Shown: positions 52,580 to 62,735 of the stretch, in pieces
Position numbering within the stretch: the first letter of the stretch is position 1
Layout: the number at the start of each line of letters is the position of its first letter
Assembly: GCA_039105265.1 (NCBI GenBank)
Contig: JAPFFF010000005.1
Location: forward strand, 3,333,501 to 3,397,500
Direction of reading: 5' to 3'
DNA from: Tritrichomonas musculus
Taxonomy: Eukaryota; Parabasalia; Tritrichomonadida; Tritrichomonadidae
Length of the DNA: 64,000 bases
Notes under the pieces: generated by a model
Databases searched by the model: none
What the model was told of the DNA's origin: nothing
What the model saw: only the letters and a program-made list of their open reading frames with translations
Made by a program: the position numbers and the translations under genes

Positions 52580-55500
52580 TTAGCTTGAGGTTATTTTTAT
52601 TGAAATTATTTGAAATGGCTTGAAATAAATTGAAAACTCTAAGCATTTGGAATTATTTAATATGATTATTTGATTATATGAAAGAATATTTTCATGAAAA
52701 TCAACAAAATTAACCTTCCACTTCTTTTCTTGTAACAATGGGAATGATATATTTACTTTTCTCATTCCTCCTTTTGTTTCATAAAATCGAGCAACAAATC
52801 CATTTCCATCATTTGAAGGTTTGAGAGTTTCCAAAATTACGCCACATTTAACACATTGATGATCATTATTATTAAATTCATCTTTAATTTCAACAAATTT
52901 CCCTTCAAGCAATGACAAATCTGAAGTGGCCAAATAATCTTTCAATTTATATTTCATATTTGTTGGAACTTTTTCTTGGCAATAAATAAGTGGATAATTT
53001 AATTCATCAGACATATTTGTTGCTCTTACTGCATCAAACATTTCTGCATGAAAATCAACCTTGTATGTAAATTTCCTCCAACCATAATCACACCACTTAT
53101 CAGTTTGCAAAGGAGCCTTAAGTAAAGAAAGCATCATTTCACCTTCGTGTACATCATATCCGCTCTTTATATCAGCACAAATTGTCACTCCTCCTGTTGA
53201 ATCGCTCAAGTCTGCCCATCTTCCAAATACTTCATATTTCGCCATGTCACGAATTGTGTTCTGATGAGTTGGACGCTCAATATGGCCAAATTGTATGCCA
53301 AAACGAGCACTTCTGCTACGAATTTTTGTTGGGAAAGAAACTTTTAGAAGCTTATCATGATCTTTCCAATTGACTCTTGTAGAAAAAGTCATCTGGCTAT
53401 TTTTGAACTCAATTTTTTGAATAATTTTTGATTGTGACAACTCATCTATTAAGTACTCAGCAACAACTGAGTTTTTTTCACCAAATGTAAATGATATAAT
53501 TTTCGGTCTGTCAAGTTGCATCTCTTTGTGATATAGTTGAATGTCCCATGCTGGATAAGCAACAGATCTGTCCTCGTAGAAAAGGAATTTGTTTCCTTCA
53601 TCGTTGAGAAATTCTCGATTTTTCTTTCGATCTTTCACTGACAAAATTCCGCCAGTTTTTGAATTGAATTTGATCACCAGTGATTCTGTTGTAACGGTGA
53701 AATTTGTGGAATCAAACAGAGTTTCTGAATTAGATTCTGAATTTCCATTCAAATTCATTTCATTAACCGTAAAATGATGAATTTTGAATGAATCATCTAA
53801 ATTGATTCTTTCATAAAAATCGGTTTCAACTTTTTCAAATAAAACCGGATTTTGCTTTGAATCAATGATTTTCCAACCGCCACTCGGCACGACCAACTTG
53901 TTGCCAATTTCACGATCATGACTTAATGAGTTGAAATATATGACATGATCGGTTAGAGTCGACTTTTTCTGAACTATGTCATTCAAAAAGTTGAGAAGAA
54001 TTGATTCAATTTTCTCAAGCACTGAAATACTTGAGAGTCCAATTGTGAGCAATTCAAAGTTAGCTTGATTCGTTGATGTTCCAGTGACTGCGTCGTGGAA
54101 ATGAAAGAGAAGAGACTGCTTCCAAAAGTCGTCAAGACTCAACTCAGTGAAATCGTGAATGTTGAATTTGAAATCATTTGTGATTGACTCAAGGACGACG
54201 ATAAGCCATTCAATTGAATGCAAGTGACTTTCGTATTGTTTGCAAATTCTTTTCACTTCTTCTTGAGAAGTCAAAGTTCCTTGGTGTCTCTCCAAATAAA
54301 GTTCATCGTCCCAAATATTCAATTCATTTTCTTTTTTTTCAATTGATTGAAAAAGTTGAGTTAAGTCAGGGAAATTAATTTTCGGCAACGACTCGATTGA
54401 AAATGAATCTGACAGCATCGATAATATCCTTATGTTCCATATCATCTCCTCATCAACACCGCCGCCTCCGTCTCCTCTTCCCATCATGCAGAGGGGCGAA
54501 TTTGGCAAAATTTCTTTCTGTTTGTAATCTTGAAATGTACGAATAATTTCATGTGCTGTGTTTGTGCCAACGTACTTCGTTGTGCCTGGCTTTGCATCGT
54601 TTGGATTCGATATGAAATGGGTGACAATGTCTGTTCCGTCAATTCCTCGCCACTTAAAAGTGGAATAAGGAAACTTTGTGTATTCACTCCATGTGATTTT
54701 CGATGAAACGAAGCCAATCACGCCTGCAAGTTTCATCAATTGAGGAAGCGATGCAGAGAAGCCAAAACAATCCGGCAAAAACAAAACATTGCCTTCACTA
54801 TTGACCATCATAAATTGACGTACAAGAGTCTCTCCGCTTGACAAGGTTGTGTCAGATTCAACCCACATTGCGCCATCGATGAAAATTCTGTTTTTTTCAT
54901 GAATGATTCTGTTGTATAAATCAGAATCATTTTCTTTTATCCATTCTAGATGTTGTGGTGCTGTTACTAAGAATTTCCAATCACTTTCCTTTGAAAGTTG
55001 TTTGAAACACAACTCTTGATTTGCTTCACTTTTTGAGAAGAAATTGGATGGAAAATTGAGAAGATTTATCGTGTTAGTCATCGTGTTAGTGATCTTTGAT
55101 TTAGATAATGAAAATGGCCAGAGCCAGCATGAATCAAGATGACTGTATCCAATGACATTCACTGAAAAATTCTTTTCAATTTTAGTCGGAAAATTTCTTT
55201 CAAGATTCAAAAATAACGAATTCAAACAATTTTTTACACTCAAATAAAATGATTGTTTTGAAGTGTCATGAACACGAATACTATTCAATTTGATTGGATA
55301 TGATGAGTCTCTTATATCAAGTAAACAAAGAGCTTTTTCAACTGCATCAATAATCTTAAACTTGTCACTTTTTGCAGTCTTTAAATTTGAATCTTTTTGG
55401 CTTTCCAATTCTTCAATTAAATTCATCAAAACTTTCAGAACTCGATACAAAATTTCAGTATCTCGATGAAACATAGTGATTCCAAATTTTGTCAGTTTGT

Positions 55501-55990
55501 GATGTGATGAACAATGTGCTGTGAAAATTATCGCTTCAAAGTGATGTGAAGTGATTTTATCATTCATTAAATTTTGGCTAAAAAATGTTCCATCATGAAA
55601 ACTGTCAAGAGATGTTAATGGATTGATATCTAGCCAACATCTTCCTTCAGGACCAGATGGAGAATCATCATCCCAGGCTCGAACAAGGTAGTTTTTATTT
55701 ATTGAAAAAGTTATTTTTGGTAAAAATTCAGGAAATTTGATTTTTTCTTGCGTTAAAGTTAAATCTCCTTGAAAAGCAAACCAATCATCTTTTGTAGTTC
55801 CAAAATCAAACGGTTTCGTGGAATCAAATTCTTCCCATTCTGTGTCAGGTATTTCGATGGAAGGAGGTTTGAATAATAACTTAGCTCGTCTGCATACTTT
55901 GGCGTTTTCAATTGGATGAAATGAAACAATTCGATACATATCAATGATTTTGATATATTGTTCAATCTTGTTTCCTTGGTTAAAAGACAT
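52580..55990 (-). CDS. GH38 alpha-mannosidase (MAN2C1/Ams1 type)
   Basis: 1,136 residues from the ATG at 55990. The N-terminal 280 residues form the extra region of cytosolic/vacuolar class II mannosidases (family signature GPEGRCWLDINPLTSLDSFHDG, near 115-135). The catalytic domain starts with IGYSHLDSCWLWPF (zinc His and Asp at about 284-286; family AHIDTAWLWP). The nucleophile is in FLPDCFGFSASLPQLM (Asp about 407), and a zinc/active-site block is FHDAVTGTSTNQ. The C-terminal beta-rich half follows. No signal peptide, so it is probably cytosolic or vacuolar: trimming of free oligosaccharides, with zinc or cobalt as metal. The length fits the family. Confidence 0.93.
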   Translation of the reverse strand: MSFNQGNKIEQYIKIIDMYRIVSFHPIENAKVCRRAKLLFKPPSIEIPDTEWEEFDSTKPFDFGTTKDDWFAFQGDLTLTQEKIKFPEFLPKITFSINKNYLVRAWDDDSPSGPEGRCWLDINPLTSLDSFHDGTFFSQNLMNDKITSHHFEAIIFTAHCSSHHKLTKFGITMFHRDTEILYRVLKVLMNLIEELESQKDSNLKTAKSDKFKIIDAVEKALCLLDIRDSSYPIKLNSIRVHDTSKQSFYLSVKNCLNSLFLNLERNFPTKIEKNFSVNVIGYSHLDSCWLWPFSLSKSKITNTMTNTINLLNFPSNFFSKSEANQELCFKQLSKESDWKFLVTAPQHLEWIKENDSDLYNRIIHEKNRIFIDGAMWVESDTTLSSGETLVRQFMMVNSEGNVLFLPDCFGFSASLPQLMKLAGVIGFVSSKITWSEYTKFPYSTFKWRGIDGTDIVTHFISNPNDAKPGTTKYVGTNTAHEIIRTFQDYKQKEILPNSPLCMMGRGDGGGGVDEEMIWNIRILSMLSDSFSIESLPKINFPDLTQLFQSIEKKENELNIWDDELYLERHQGTLTSQEEVKRICKQYESHLHSIEWLIVVLESITNDFKFNIHDFTELSLDDFWKQSLLFHFHDAVTGTSTNQANFELLTIGLSSISVLEKIESILLNFLNDIVQKKSTLTDHVIYFNSLSHDREIGNKLVVPSGGWKIIDSKQNPVLFEKVETDFYERINLDDSFKIHHFTVNEMNLNGNSESNSETLFDSTNFTVTTESLVIKFNSKTGGILSVKDRKKNREFLNDEGNKFLFYEDRSVAYPAWDIQLYHKEMQLDRPKIISFTFGEKNSVVAEYLIDELSQSKIIQKIEFKNSQMTFSTRVNWKDHDKLLKVSFPTKIRSRSARFGIQFGHIERPTHQNTIRDMAKYEVFGRWADLSDSTGGVTICADIKSGYDVHEGEMMLSLLKAPLQTDKWCDYGWRKFTYKVDFHAEMFDAVRATNMSDELNYPLIYCQEKVPTNMKYKLKDYLATSDLSLLEGKFVEIKDEFNNNDHQCVKCGVILETLKPSNDGNGFVARFYETKGGMRKVNISFPLLQEKKWKVNFVDFHENILSYNQIIILNNSKCLEFSIYFKPFQIISIKITSS

Positions 55991-56999
55991 CAAGCGTAAA
56001 AGAAATAAAATTTATCAATTTCAATGATGCTCTCAATTTTATTAACAATTTTATTTTAGTAATATCCTTTTAAGTTATCATTTTAGAAGAAAATTTGTTG
56101 TAAGTTTAAGAGTTCAATAAAATAAAAGGTAACAAATTTTTATTGATTTTTTAGATTTAGATATCAAAAAATAATTATTTTTTTATTATTATAGGAAAAA
56201 TAATCATACTACATAGATTTGGGCATTATTAGTTCAAACTTTTTGGCAATTGAGTATTTTCTTTTGGTGAAATTAATAAGTTTTAATAATTTTTTTTATA
56301 TTATACTTAATATAATAAATTTGCTTTTATATATAACCCCATTGGTGCCTATCTTTCTTTTCTGACCTAATAATATTGCTCTAAATTTATTAAAAAAAAA
56401 TATATTGCAATTAGATTTAAATTTTTTTGCATACTGACTATTATTCTGATGAAACTTGCATAAAATAATTTTTAAAATCAGGTAATAAAGACCAAATGAG
56501 GTAAAAAAAAAATAATTTTACAAATAAGAAAATAAGAAAATAGGTAGCATTTTATTACACTTGTAATCTAGTCTCTCTATTTTTGGGCTTTCAAAAATAA
56601 ATATATCTAACAATTGCCGAAATAATTTTTTTGGTTTTTTTATGTCAAAGTTTTTAAAAAATCTTTATTATTTAAAAAACATAAATAAAAAAGTTGTAAA
56701 CTTTATTACATGTAAAATTAGAGGAATCAATTTGAAAATTAAAGAGAAATTTTAATTTTTTGTTTTCTGAGTTTTTATTGAAAAAATAAAACTTTTGAAT
56801 TTTTTTCAATTAATGATTTCTTTTCAAATATCACTATCAAATGGCTGATTAAACTTATTTGTTGTGAATAATTAAAAAAGAAAGTAATACAAAAAAAAAA
56901 AAAGATTTTCTGGATTTTTGGTCATTGAAATTTTGACCATAGCCGACCCAAAATTGAATGTAACACCTTCAACCAGACCTCAAACGGACCTCATTCAAA
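55991..56999. other. Divergent intergenic region (mannosidase / eIF5A)
   Basis: About 1 kb, very AT-rich, no gene. The last 90 bases before the eIF5A initiator are richer in C (ACACCTTCAACCAGACCTC) and include GGTCATTG and TTTTGACCAT. The frame upstream of eIF5A stays open here, but the initiator position excludes it from the gene. Confidence 0.55.
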
Positions 57000-57006
57000 T
57001 CACTTT
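57000..57006 (+). promoter_or_regulatory. Initiator-like element of eIF5A
   Basis: TCACTTT with its A 15 bases upstream of ATG 57017. Same sequence as in front of ankyrin gene 1. Confidence 0.6.
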
Positions 57007-57016
57007 TTTACAAAGC

Positions 57017-57538
57017 ATGTCTAGCGACGAAGAACAACAACAACAAGAAGAACAAGCCGAACACGATCATCACGATTTTGAAGTTCACCAAATCGATACT
57101 GGTGCACAAGATTCTACATCCATCCCAGTTAACAAACTTAAGAAGGGAGGATATGTTCTTCTCGAAGGACGTCCATGCCGTGTTGTTGATATTGCTAAAT
57201 CCAAGACAGGAAAGCACGGACACGCTAAAGCTTCAATCGCAGGAACAGATCTTTTCACAGGCCGTCGTTATGAAGCTCACCTTCCAACATCCCACGATAT
57301 TGAAGTTCCAATTGTTGATAGACAAGATTATGCCCTCATCAACATTGATGGAAAGAACACACAACTTCTCGATCTTCAAGGCAACATGCGTGAAGATGTC
57401 GAACTTGGTGATGATGAAGTCAGCAACAAAGTTCGTGAAGAATTCGATAACAATCCAAACGGTGATGAAATTATTGTCACAGTTCTTTCTTCACTCGGTG
57501 AATCCAGAGTTATTGAATACAAGAAGAATGCTCAATAA
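57017..57538 (+). CDS. Translation factor eIF5A
   Basis: 173 residues from ATG 57017; the frame is open upstream but the initiator at 57000 and family length fix this start. An acidic, Q/H-rich N-terminus is followed by the eIF5A core: KKGGYVLLEGRPCRVVDIAKSKTGKHGHAKA, with the hypusination site Lys66 in TGKHGH, then TGRRYEAHLPTSHDIEVP and the OB-fold C-domain. It relieves ribosome stalling, for example at polyproline, and acts in elongation and termination. Strong codon bias fits very high expression. The stop is TAAA. Confidence 0.97.
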   Translation: MSSDEEQQQQEEQAEHDHHDFEVHQIDTGAQDSTSIPVNKLKKGGYVLLEGRPCRVVDIAKSKTGKHGHAKASIAGTDLFTGRRYEAHLPTSHDIEVPIVDRQDYALINIDGKNTQLLDLQGNMREDVELGDDEVSNKVREEFDNNPNGDEIIVTVLSSLGESRVIEYKKNAQ

Positions 57539-57819
57539 ATTACATAATTTTTATTGAATTTTAGTTTTTTTTTTTATTATTATTATTAAATCTCTCCTTT
57601 AATCTATGTATTGCAGTATGTTGTTCTGATTGTTGTATCTTGCTATCTCTTTTAATTGCCAATCAAAAACCGATATTTCAAATTCTCTCGCGTATTTAAC
57701 AGAAAGATCAAAGAAGGGAGAAATTAAGAAATAACTAAATAAATCGAATTCGAGAAATTATTTTAAATAATAAATACAATAATTAAATAAATAAAAGAGA
57801 TGACTTTTGATCAATAAGA

Positions 57820-58755
57820 TCATTCATAAAAGTCAAAATCCGTTTGATCATCGAATGTATCTGTACTAAAATCATTCAAAGATCCTATAAATGGAATGTA
57901 TGGCCTTTTTTTCCTTTGCTTACTTCCACTTCTCTCATTATTTGATATATACCATTCTTTAACTTCGCCTTCTGGGTTACTTGGTTCGTATTTTTCAATC
58001 ATTTCAGAAAATTGAATATTCTCGAACTTTGTCATTTTCTCCTCTTCTTTGTCCCATGGCATTGGCTCCCAACAAGATGGAATTCGCTTCAAAGTATGAA
58101 TTATTCTGTAATTTTTCCTTTTTTCAGATTCTTTTTGATTTAAAAAAAGGGGCTCTTGATGTAAGCGATCGTAGACGATACATTGAGCTGGATGGATCAT
58201 TTCCGTAATTTGGTTATCATTTATTCTAATTTCTATAGTTTCAAGGCGAGAATGAGTTACAATATAATTAAATCCGCTATTTGATTTTGAAGGAGATGAT
58301 TCATCTAAATTCGAGGATGGAGCATCTTTATCAGTATTTGTATTGTTATGAATATTTTTGTAGACAATATTTCCATTTTTGGCATGATGTTTTTTCTGGT
58401 CTTTATCTTTATTATGGTTTTTATTTATATTAGTTTGTTGGCTGATGGATTTTCGATTATTTGGTTGAATAGTTAAGTTGGAATCAGCTTTTTTCTTTTC
58501 ATTAGAGATCATTGGTGATAAAGGTGATGATTGTGCAGATTTCATATCTGTTTTATTTTTATCGTCTGTTAGAGTTGTATTACTTTTTTGGGGTTTTCGA
58601 GGACGACCTCTTGGGCGATGAGTTTTAATTTCTTTATCGTTAATCTGTTTTGAAGAATCCTCGTTTTGAGCCGAATTGCCATTAGGGTATTTGCTAGTGC
58701 TTTCAGATGATTCAACAAAAGCATGTTCTCTTTTTTCTTGTTTTCTCTTAGACAT
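57820..58755 (-). CDS. AT-hook protein, family unknown
   Basis: 311 residues. Lysine/asparagine/serine-rich and largely disordered. One good AT-hook core, RPRGRPRKP (residues 47-55), predicts minor-groove binding to AT-rich DNA in the nucleus. Residues 165-260 are less disordered (NYIVTHSRLETIEIRINDN, YDRLHQEPLFLNQKESEKR, CWEPMPWDKEEEKM) and might form a small domain. It ends in an acidic tail. Not recognised beyond the AT-hook. Convergent with eIF5A, 280 bases apart. Confidence 0.75.
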   Translation of the reverse strand: MSKRKQEKREHAFVESSESTSKYPNGNSAQNEDSSKQINDKEIKTHRPRGRPRKPQKSNTTLTDDKNKTDMKSAQSSPLSPMISNEKKKADSNLTIQPNNRKSISQQTNINKNHNKDKDQKKHHAKNGNIVYKNIHNNTNTDKDAPSSNLDESSPSKSNSGFNYIVTHSRLETIEIRINDNQITEMIHPAQCIVYDRLHQEPLFLNQKESEKRKNYRIIHTLKRIPSCWEPMPWDKEEEKMTKFENIQFSEMIEKYEPSNPEGEVKEWYISNNERSGSKQRKKRPYIPFIGSLNDFSTDTFDDQTDFDFYE

Positions 58756-60317
58756 ATTTCACATAATTAAAAATTATCTTTTCAAATTGAAAAATATTAT
58801 GAAAAAATGATCACTCAAAAGTTTGATATTGAATATTAAGTTGATTATATGGCATTGTTGATTTTAAGCAAATAGCAATTATTTTACGTTAAAGAGTAAA
58901 AAGAAGTATTATAAACGAAATAATCATTCAATAAATTCATCTTTTCAAAAAGTTATATTTACTTATTTTTACAAATTCAATAATTTCGCCATTTGCGTTA
59001 TATCTGATATCAATAATATTGTGGTTTTTGAAATTATTTCTATAATAAAATTTTTGTAATTTATATACTTCAAATTCCATTAAAATATTGAGTATTTATT
59101 GCAACCATATAAAAAATTCATTTTATATTTTTTAATTTAAGCTATAAATTATAATTTCAAAATATAAATTTAATTTAATTAAAAAATAATCTCCAAAATT
59201 TTAAGATACATTTGAAACATATCTTTTTTATAAATGAGTATCATTGAAATATTTCAAACAAAATATCATTTCACTCATTTTTTTTTCTGAGAATAAATTG
59301 AAATTTTAATTCATTTTTTTCTCCAAGAAAAGATCAGGAAAGTTGAGGAACTGACTATGTATCATAATATCGCCCTTTGAAGAAGGTGATTTTTTATGCA
59401 ATTGCCCAAAACACAACGTTTACTCAAAAAGTTTAAATTATTTGTGTATTTTTGAATTTTTTAGTAGGCCATCGGCACACTTTTTCAGTTGATTTTATTT
59501 TATAAAATAAATAGTATTATTTTATAGTATAATGAATTTTGTTTTGATATTATCAAATACCTATATTTTACATTTGGTATTTATTATATTTACATCGTTT
59601 TAAATAAGCGATTTGCCTTGTATTCTTTTTTATATAATGAAGAAAATATTTGTTTTCCATATTCTCTAGTTTTTATAATTTTTTGAATACTTTATTAGTG
59701 AATTTTTGATCTATAAATATTGTAATGAAATTTGATTTTTGTTCAATCATTTTAATATATAATATTATATTCAATATATTATAATAATATAATATAATAT
59801 ATTCACTCGCCATAATAGTGCTTTTGTAGAGAGAAACAAAAATTATGGAAATCAATTGATTTTTCCTTTAAACGAATATATATACATCTTCTTATACATG
59901 AACAAATAAAAGTATTATGGCTGTAATAAAGAAATTCCAAAAGTGTTGTCGCAATTTTTCGTAATTATTCATTTTAGGGAATTGCACTTATTTATTTTAA
60001 TAATGAAATAAATTAAATTGTTATAATATATAATAACTATAATATAAAGTGAATAATAAATAGAGAAAAAGATAAAAATAAAAAAATCAGTTATAAAATT
60101 TCAAAGAAAATTAACTTTTTAAGGGAAATTCAGAACAGACGTTAAACATAATAAATATAAATATCATGAAATTTAGCATTTAAAAATCTAATATTAATTA
60201 AAAAATAAATGCATAAATTTATATATAGATAAATAAAAGCTATAAAATATATTAAATGTTGTATTTTTTTGCAGGCGGCCTCCTCATATTTTAATAGACT
60301 TCTTAAACCTTGTTTTT
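58756..60317. other. Long AT-rich region
   Basis: About 1.6 kb with no gene, RNA gene or clear repeat. Short open frames are all AT-driven. A tract of alternating TATAATA lies at about 59755-59800. Confidence 0.5.
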
Positions 60318-60501
60318 TTATTTGCACCTTCTATTTAAATCAAAATTGCATTATATTGATAACCACCCATTTATATTTATTTTAAAATTATAAATAATAT
60401 ACTACATTTTATTAATTATTTAAATTATGCATACATTCTTTTTGAAACCTATTTATTAATGAAGAAAATATGGTTTATTTTGAATAGGAGGTGCAAATAA
60501 A
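60318..60501. mobile_element. Small MITE
   Basis: About 184 bases with inverted ends: TTATTTGCACCTTCTATT on the left and, from the right, TTATTTGCACCTCCTATT (17 of 18). No coding capacity; the exact duplication is uncertain. Confidence 0.5.
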
Positions 60502-60950
60502 TAGCAAATCTAGACGATCATTTGAAGATCATGAGTTTTTATTTAAAAAATTTTCTTATGATAAACCAACTTTCTTTTTATAATTATAGCTCATAATGAT
60601 CGAATATTCCCGTTTGCATAACCAAATCAATTGAAAATTCGAATGAACTACTCACTTAATTAATTATTATAATATCTAAATTTTTTTGACTGATACATGA
60701 TAATTTACAAAATACCCGTTTACTATAAAATATTTATAAATTATCAATCATTTTTGACTCTAGCAATTCGTAAAAAAATTAAAAAATAGTTTTATATTGA
60801 AAAATATATTAGAAAATAATATAAAATAGTTTTTAAATATATTAAATATCATGTTAAAAGTCCAATTAATTAAATAAAATATATATATAATGGCATAAAT
60901 TATAAATCTCATATTATTATTAATTAAATAAAGGGTATGCAGAGTCAAAT
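60502..60950. other. AT-rich spacer left of the virus-like island
   Basis: No gene seen. Composition changes sharply at about 60945, where the island begins. Confidence 0.5.
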
Positions 60951-60960
60951 TTGGTCTTGA

Positions 60961-61320
60961 GACTCAGCACCAGAACATCAAGACCAAATCCCTCCAAAGC
61001 GAAAAATCTCAAGGAAACATCCACCTCCACCCCCACAGGCTCAGCCGCGAAGAATCCAAGCTCCTCGTGCTCACCAAAGGACAATTTTTTCAGGGAATTA
61101 TGTCCCGTCATTCCAAGATTTACCCGATGTTCCACCTCAGGGACCAGAATCATTTTCCCAATTTGTAAAATTTGCAAATCTTGACGAAGCACGTCATCTT
61201 GCCTCTACATCAGGAAGTTCAAATGACGGGTGTTATCTCCTGATTCCCGTTAAATTTATTGGAAGGATTCGCAACCATCCTCGTATAAAGCCCATTTGTG
61301 GTTACTACCTTCAAAAGTAA
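60961..61320 (+). CDS. First open stretch of the virus-like island
   Basis: About 119 codons. A basic, proline-rich start (KRKISRKHPPPPPQAQPRR) is followed by a more globular part ending CYLLIPVKFIG...KPICGYYLQK. No domain recognised. Listed as part of a virus-like fossil. Confidence 0.4.
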   Translation, partial: DSAPEHQDQIPPKRKISRKHPPPPPQAQPRRIQAPRAHQRTIFSGNYVPSFQDLPDVPPQGPESFSQFVKFANLDEARHLASTSGSSNDGCYLLIPVKFIGRIRNHPRIKPICGYYLQK

Positions 61321-61361
61321 TTAAATAAAAATTTACTCTTAAAATTCCTTTTTTATTTTAC

Positions 61362-61847
61362 ATGGGACGTAAAACAACTAGACCTTATAGGCGAAAGCCG
61401 ATTAAAACTGTCAATTACTCAAACGAGACTACAATCATCCAGCAAGTAGTTGAGGTTCTAACCGCAGGTTCCCCGGAACAAATAAATGTTGTTGTCATAC
61501 CCAATGTTGCTCAACAGGGTAAAAGAAAGGCGAAAAATTTCACTTTAAGACTTAAAACAAACTGTGATATGCCAATTTTTTGGGCCCTTATTTATGTACC
61601 CCAAGGCAATGAACCAAGCCTTATTCGTTTATCACCTAATGGTTCCCTTTATGAACCTGCACAGAATGTCATCATGTCTGGCATAATAGCCAAAAACTCA
61701 GCCCAAGACACTTTTAGATCAAGACTTGCAAGAAACCTTAATTCAGGTGACCGAATTACCTTAATTTTAAGAGCAGCCGGCAACGATGCCCAAGGAGCAG
61801 GAAACTACCAGGTACAAGGAATTATGAACTATGTCATAGCATTTTAA
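61362..61847 (+). CDS. Capsid-like protein (virus-like fossil)
   Basis: 161 residues. A short arginine/lysine-rich N-terminus (MGRKTTRPYRRKP) like nucleic-acid-binding capsid arms, then an all-beta pattern. The stretch LYEPAQNVIMSGI ... SRLARNLNSGDRITLILRA and the closing YQVQGIMNYVIAF recall capsid proteins of small CRESS-DNA viruses (LYEPNQ...GI, RNLNSGD...L). A single jelly-roll fold is inferred, not shown. The frame looks whole. Confidence 0.5.
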   Translation: MGRKTTRPYRRKPIKTVNYSNETTIIQQVVEVLTAGSPEQINVVVIPNVAQQGKRKAKNFTLRLKTNCDMPIFWALIYVPQGNEPSLIRLSPNGSLYEPAQNVIMSGIIAKNSAQDTFRSRLARNLNSGDRITLILRAAGNDAQGAGNYQVQGIMNYVIAF

Positions 61848-61895
61848 TAAAAAATTTTTATTGAAAATAAAGGATTTATAATTCATTTTTTAATT

Positions 61896-62177
61896 ATGTT
61901 TGATCCGCATAAGATCAATAAAAGATCATCAAAATATTATTCCCGTAAAGGGCAAGTTATTCAGCAAAAAGTGATTCAACTAGAACCATTTTATTCACTC
62001 GAAGATGCAGAAAAATATTTACCTATAATAATTAAAAATGGATTATTAGACAAATACATATATCGATTACAACTGCACTCAGTTCGAATGATGGTTTTTA
62101 ACGGAAGATACTTAGAAACATATAATCAAATTGTCTTTCATAACGAACCACCTTTTGTACATCCAAACTTTAAATGA
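61896..62177 (+). CDS. Small gene of the virus-like island, 1
   Basis: 93 residues, starting MFDPHKINKRSS. It shares its opening (FDPHK versus YDPNK) and PFYSLEDAEKYLP with the gene at 62736 (PFYDLETMKSMIP), so the two are related by duplication. Its last codons overlap the next start. Function unknown. Confidence 0.45.
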   Translation: MFDPHKINKRSSKYYSRKGQVIQQKVIQLEPFYSLEDAEKYLPIIIKNGLLDKYIYRLQLHSVRMMVFNGRYLETYNQIVFHNEPPFVHPNFK

Positions 62178-62680
62178 AAAAAAATGAAAGAAGCCTGATC
62201 GCCCTTCCTCCTAATTGGGAAGAAAATATTGATACCAGCAAATCAGTTCATTTTACATTTCTTTTTAATATATTAGATGACGAATTTTCTGACGATTATA
62301 ATACTTTTTTAATCCTTCAAATTAGTTATGATTTAACACAGGACGTTTTAAATCGAAAACCCATTGCCTTTATTATTGCTCCTTTAGAAGGTACATTAAT
62401 GGACTCCCAAGCATTTTGGCAATGTTCTCCTATCTCATCTCTTGAAATTGAAGAATTGACAAATTCGATTGTTCCATTTATTTCTAACAACTATTTTCTC
62501 TCTGCTGAACATTTAACACATCAAAAAATAATAACTCATTTTCAATTAGATGATCCAAAACTAGATTTTCGAAAAATTATTTCTCCGTATATGTTTATGC
62601 AATATCAGGAAATCATGTCAGGATTAGTATATGAAAGCGGAGAAACCATAATGGGAAATACCGCAATGGGATATCAATAG
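62174..62680 (+). CDS. Gene of the virus-like island, 2
   Basis: 168 residues, starting MKKNERSLIALPP. Mixed beta/alpha, acidic, no recognised motif. The start overlaps the previous stop by four bases, a compact arrangement typical of small viruses. Confidence 0.45.
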   Translation: MKKNERSLIALPPNWEENIDTSKSVHFTFLFNILDDEFSDDYNTFLILQISYDLTQDVLNRKPIAFIIAPLEGTLMDSQAFWQCSPISSLEIEELTNSIVPFISNNYFLSAEHLTHQKIITHFQLDDPKLDFRKIISPYMFMQYQEIMSGLVYESGETIMGNTAMGYQ

Positions 62681-62735
62681 TTGAGATATCCAAAAGGTTT
62701 ATCTTTAATAGATTTTTAACGGGGAATTTAATTAA

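Noticed and set aside
56918-57016. N-terminal extension of eIF5A
   Set aside because: Starts with a non-ATG codon and lies upstream of the likely transcription start at 57002.
59755-59800. TATAATA tract as an origin or promoter
   Set aside because: Simple-sequence drift; nothing supports a function.
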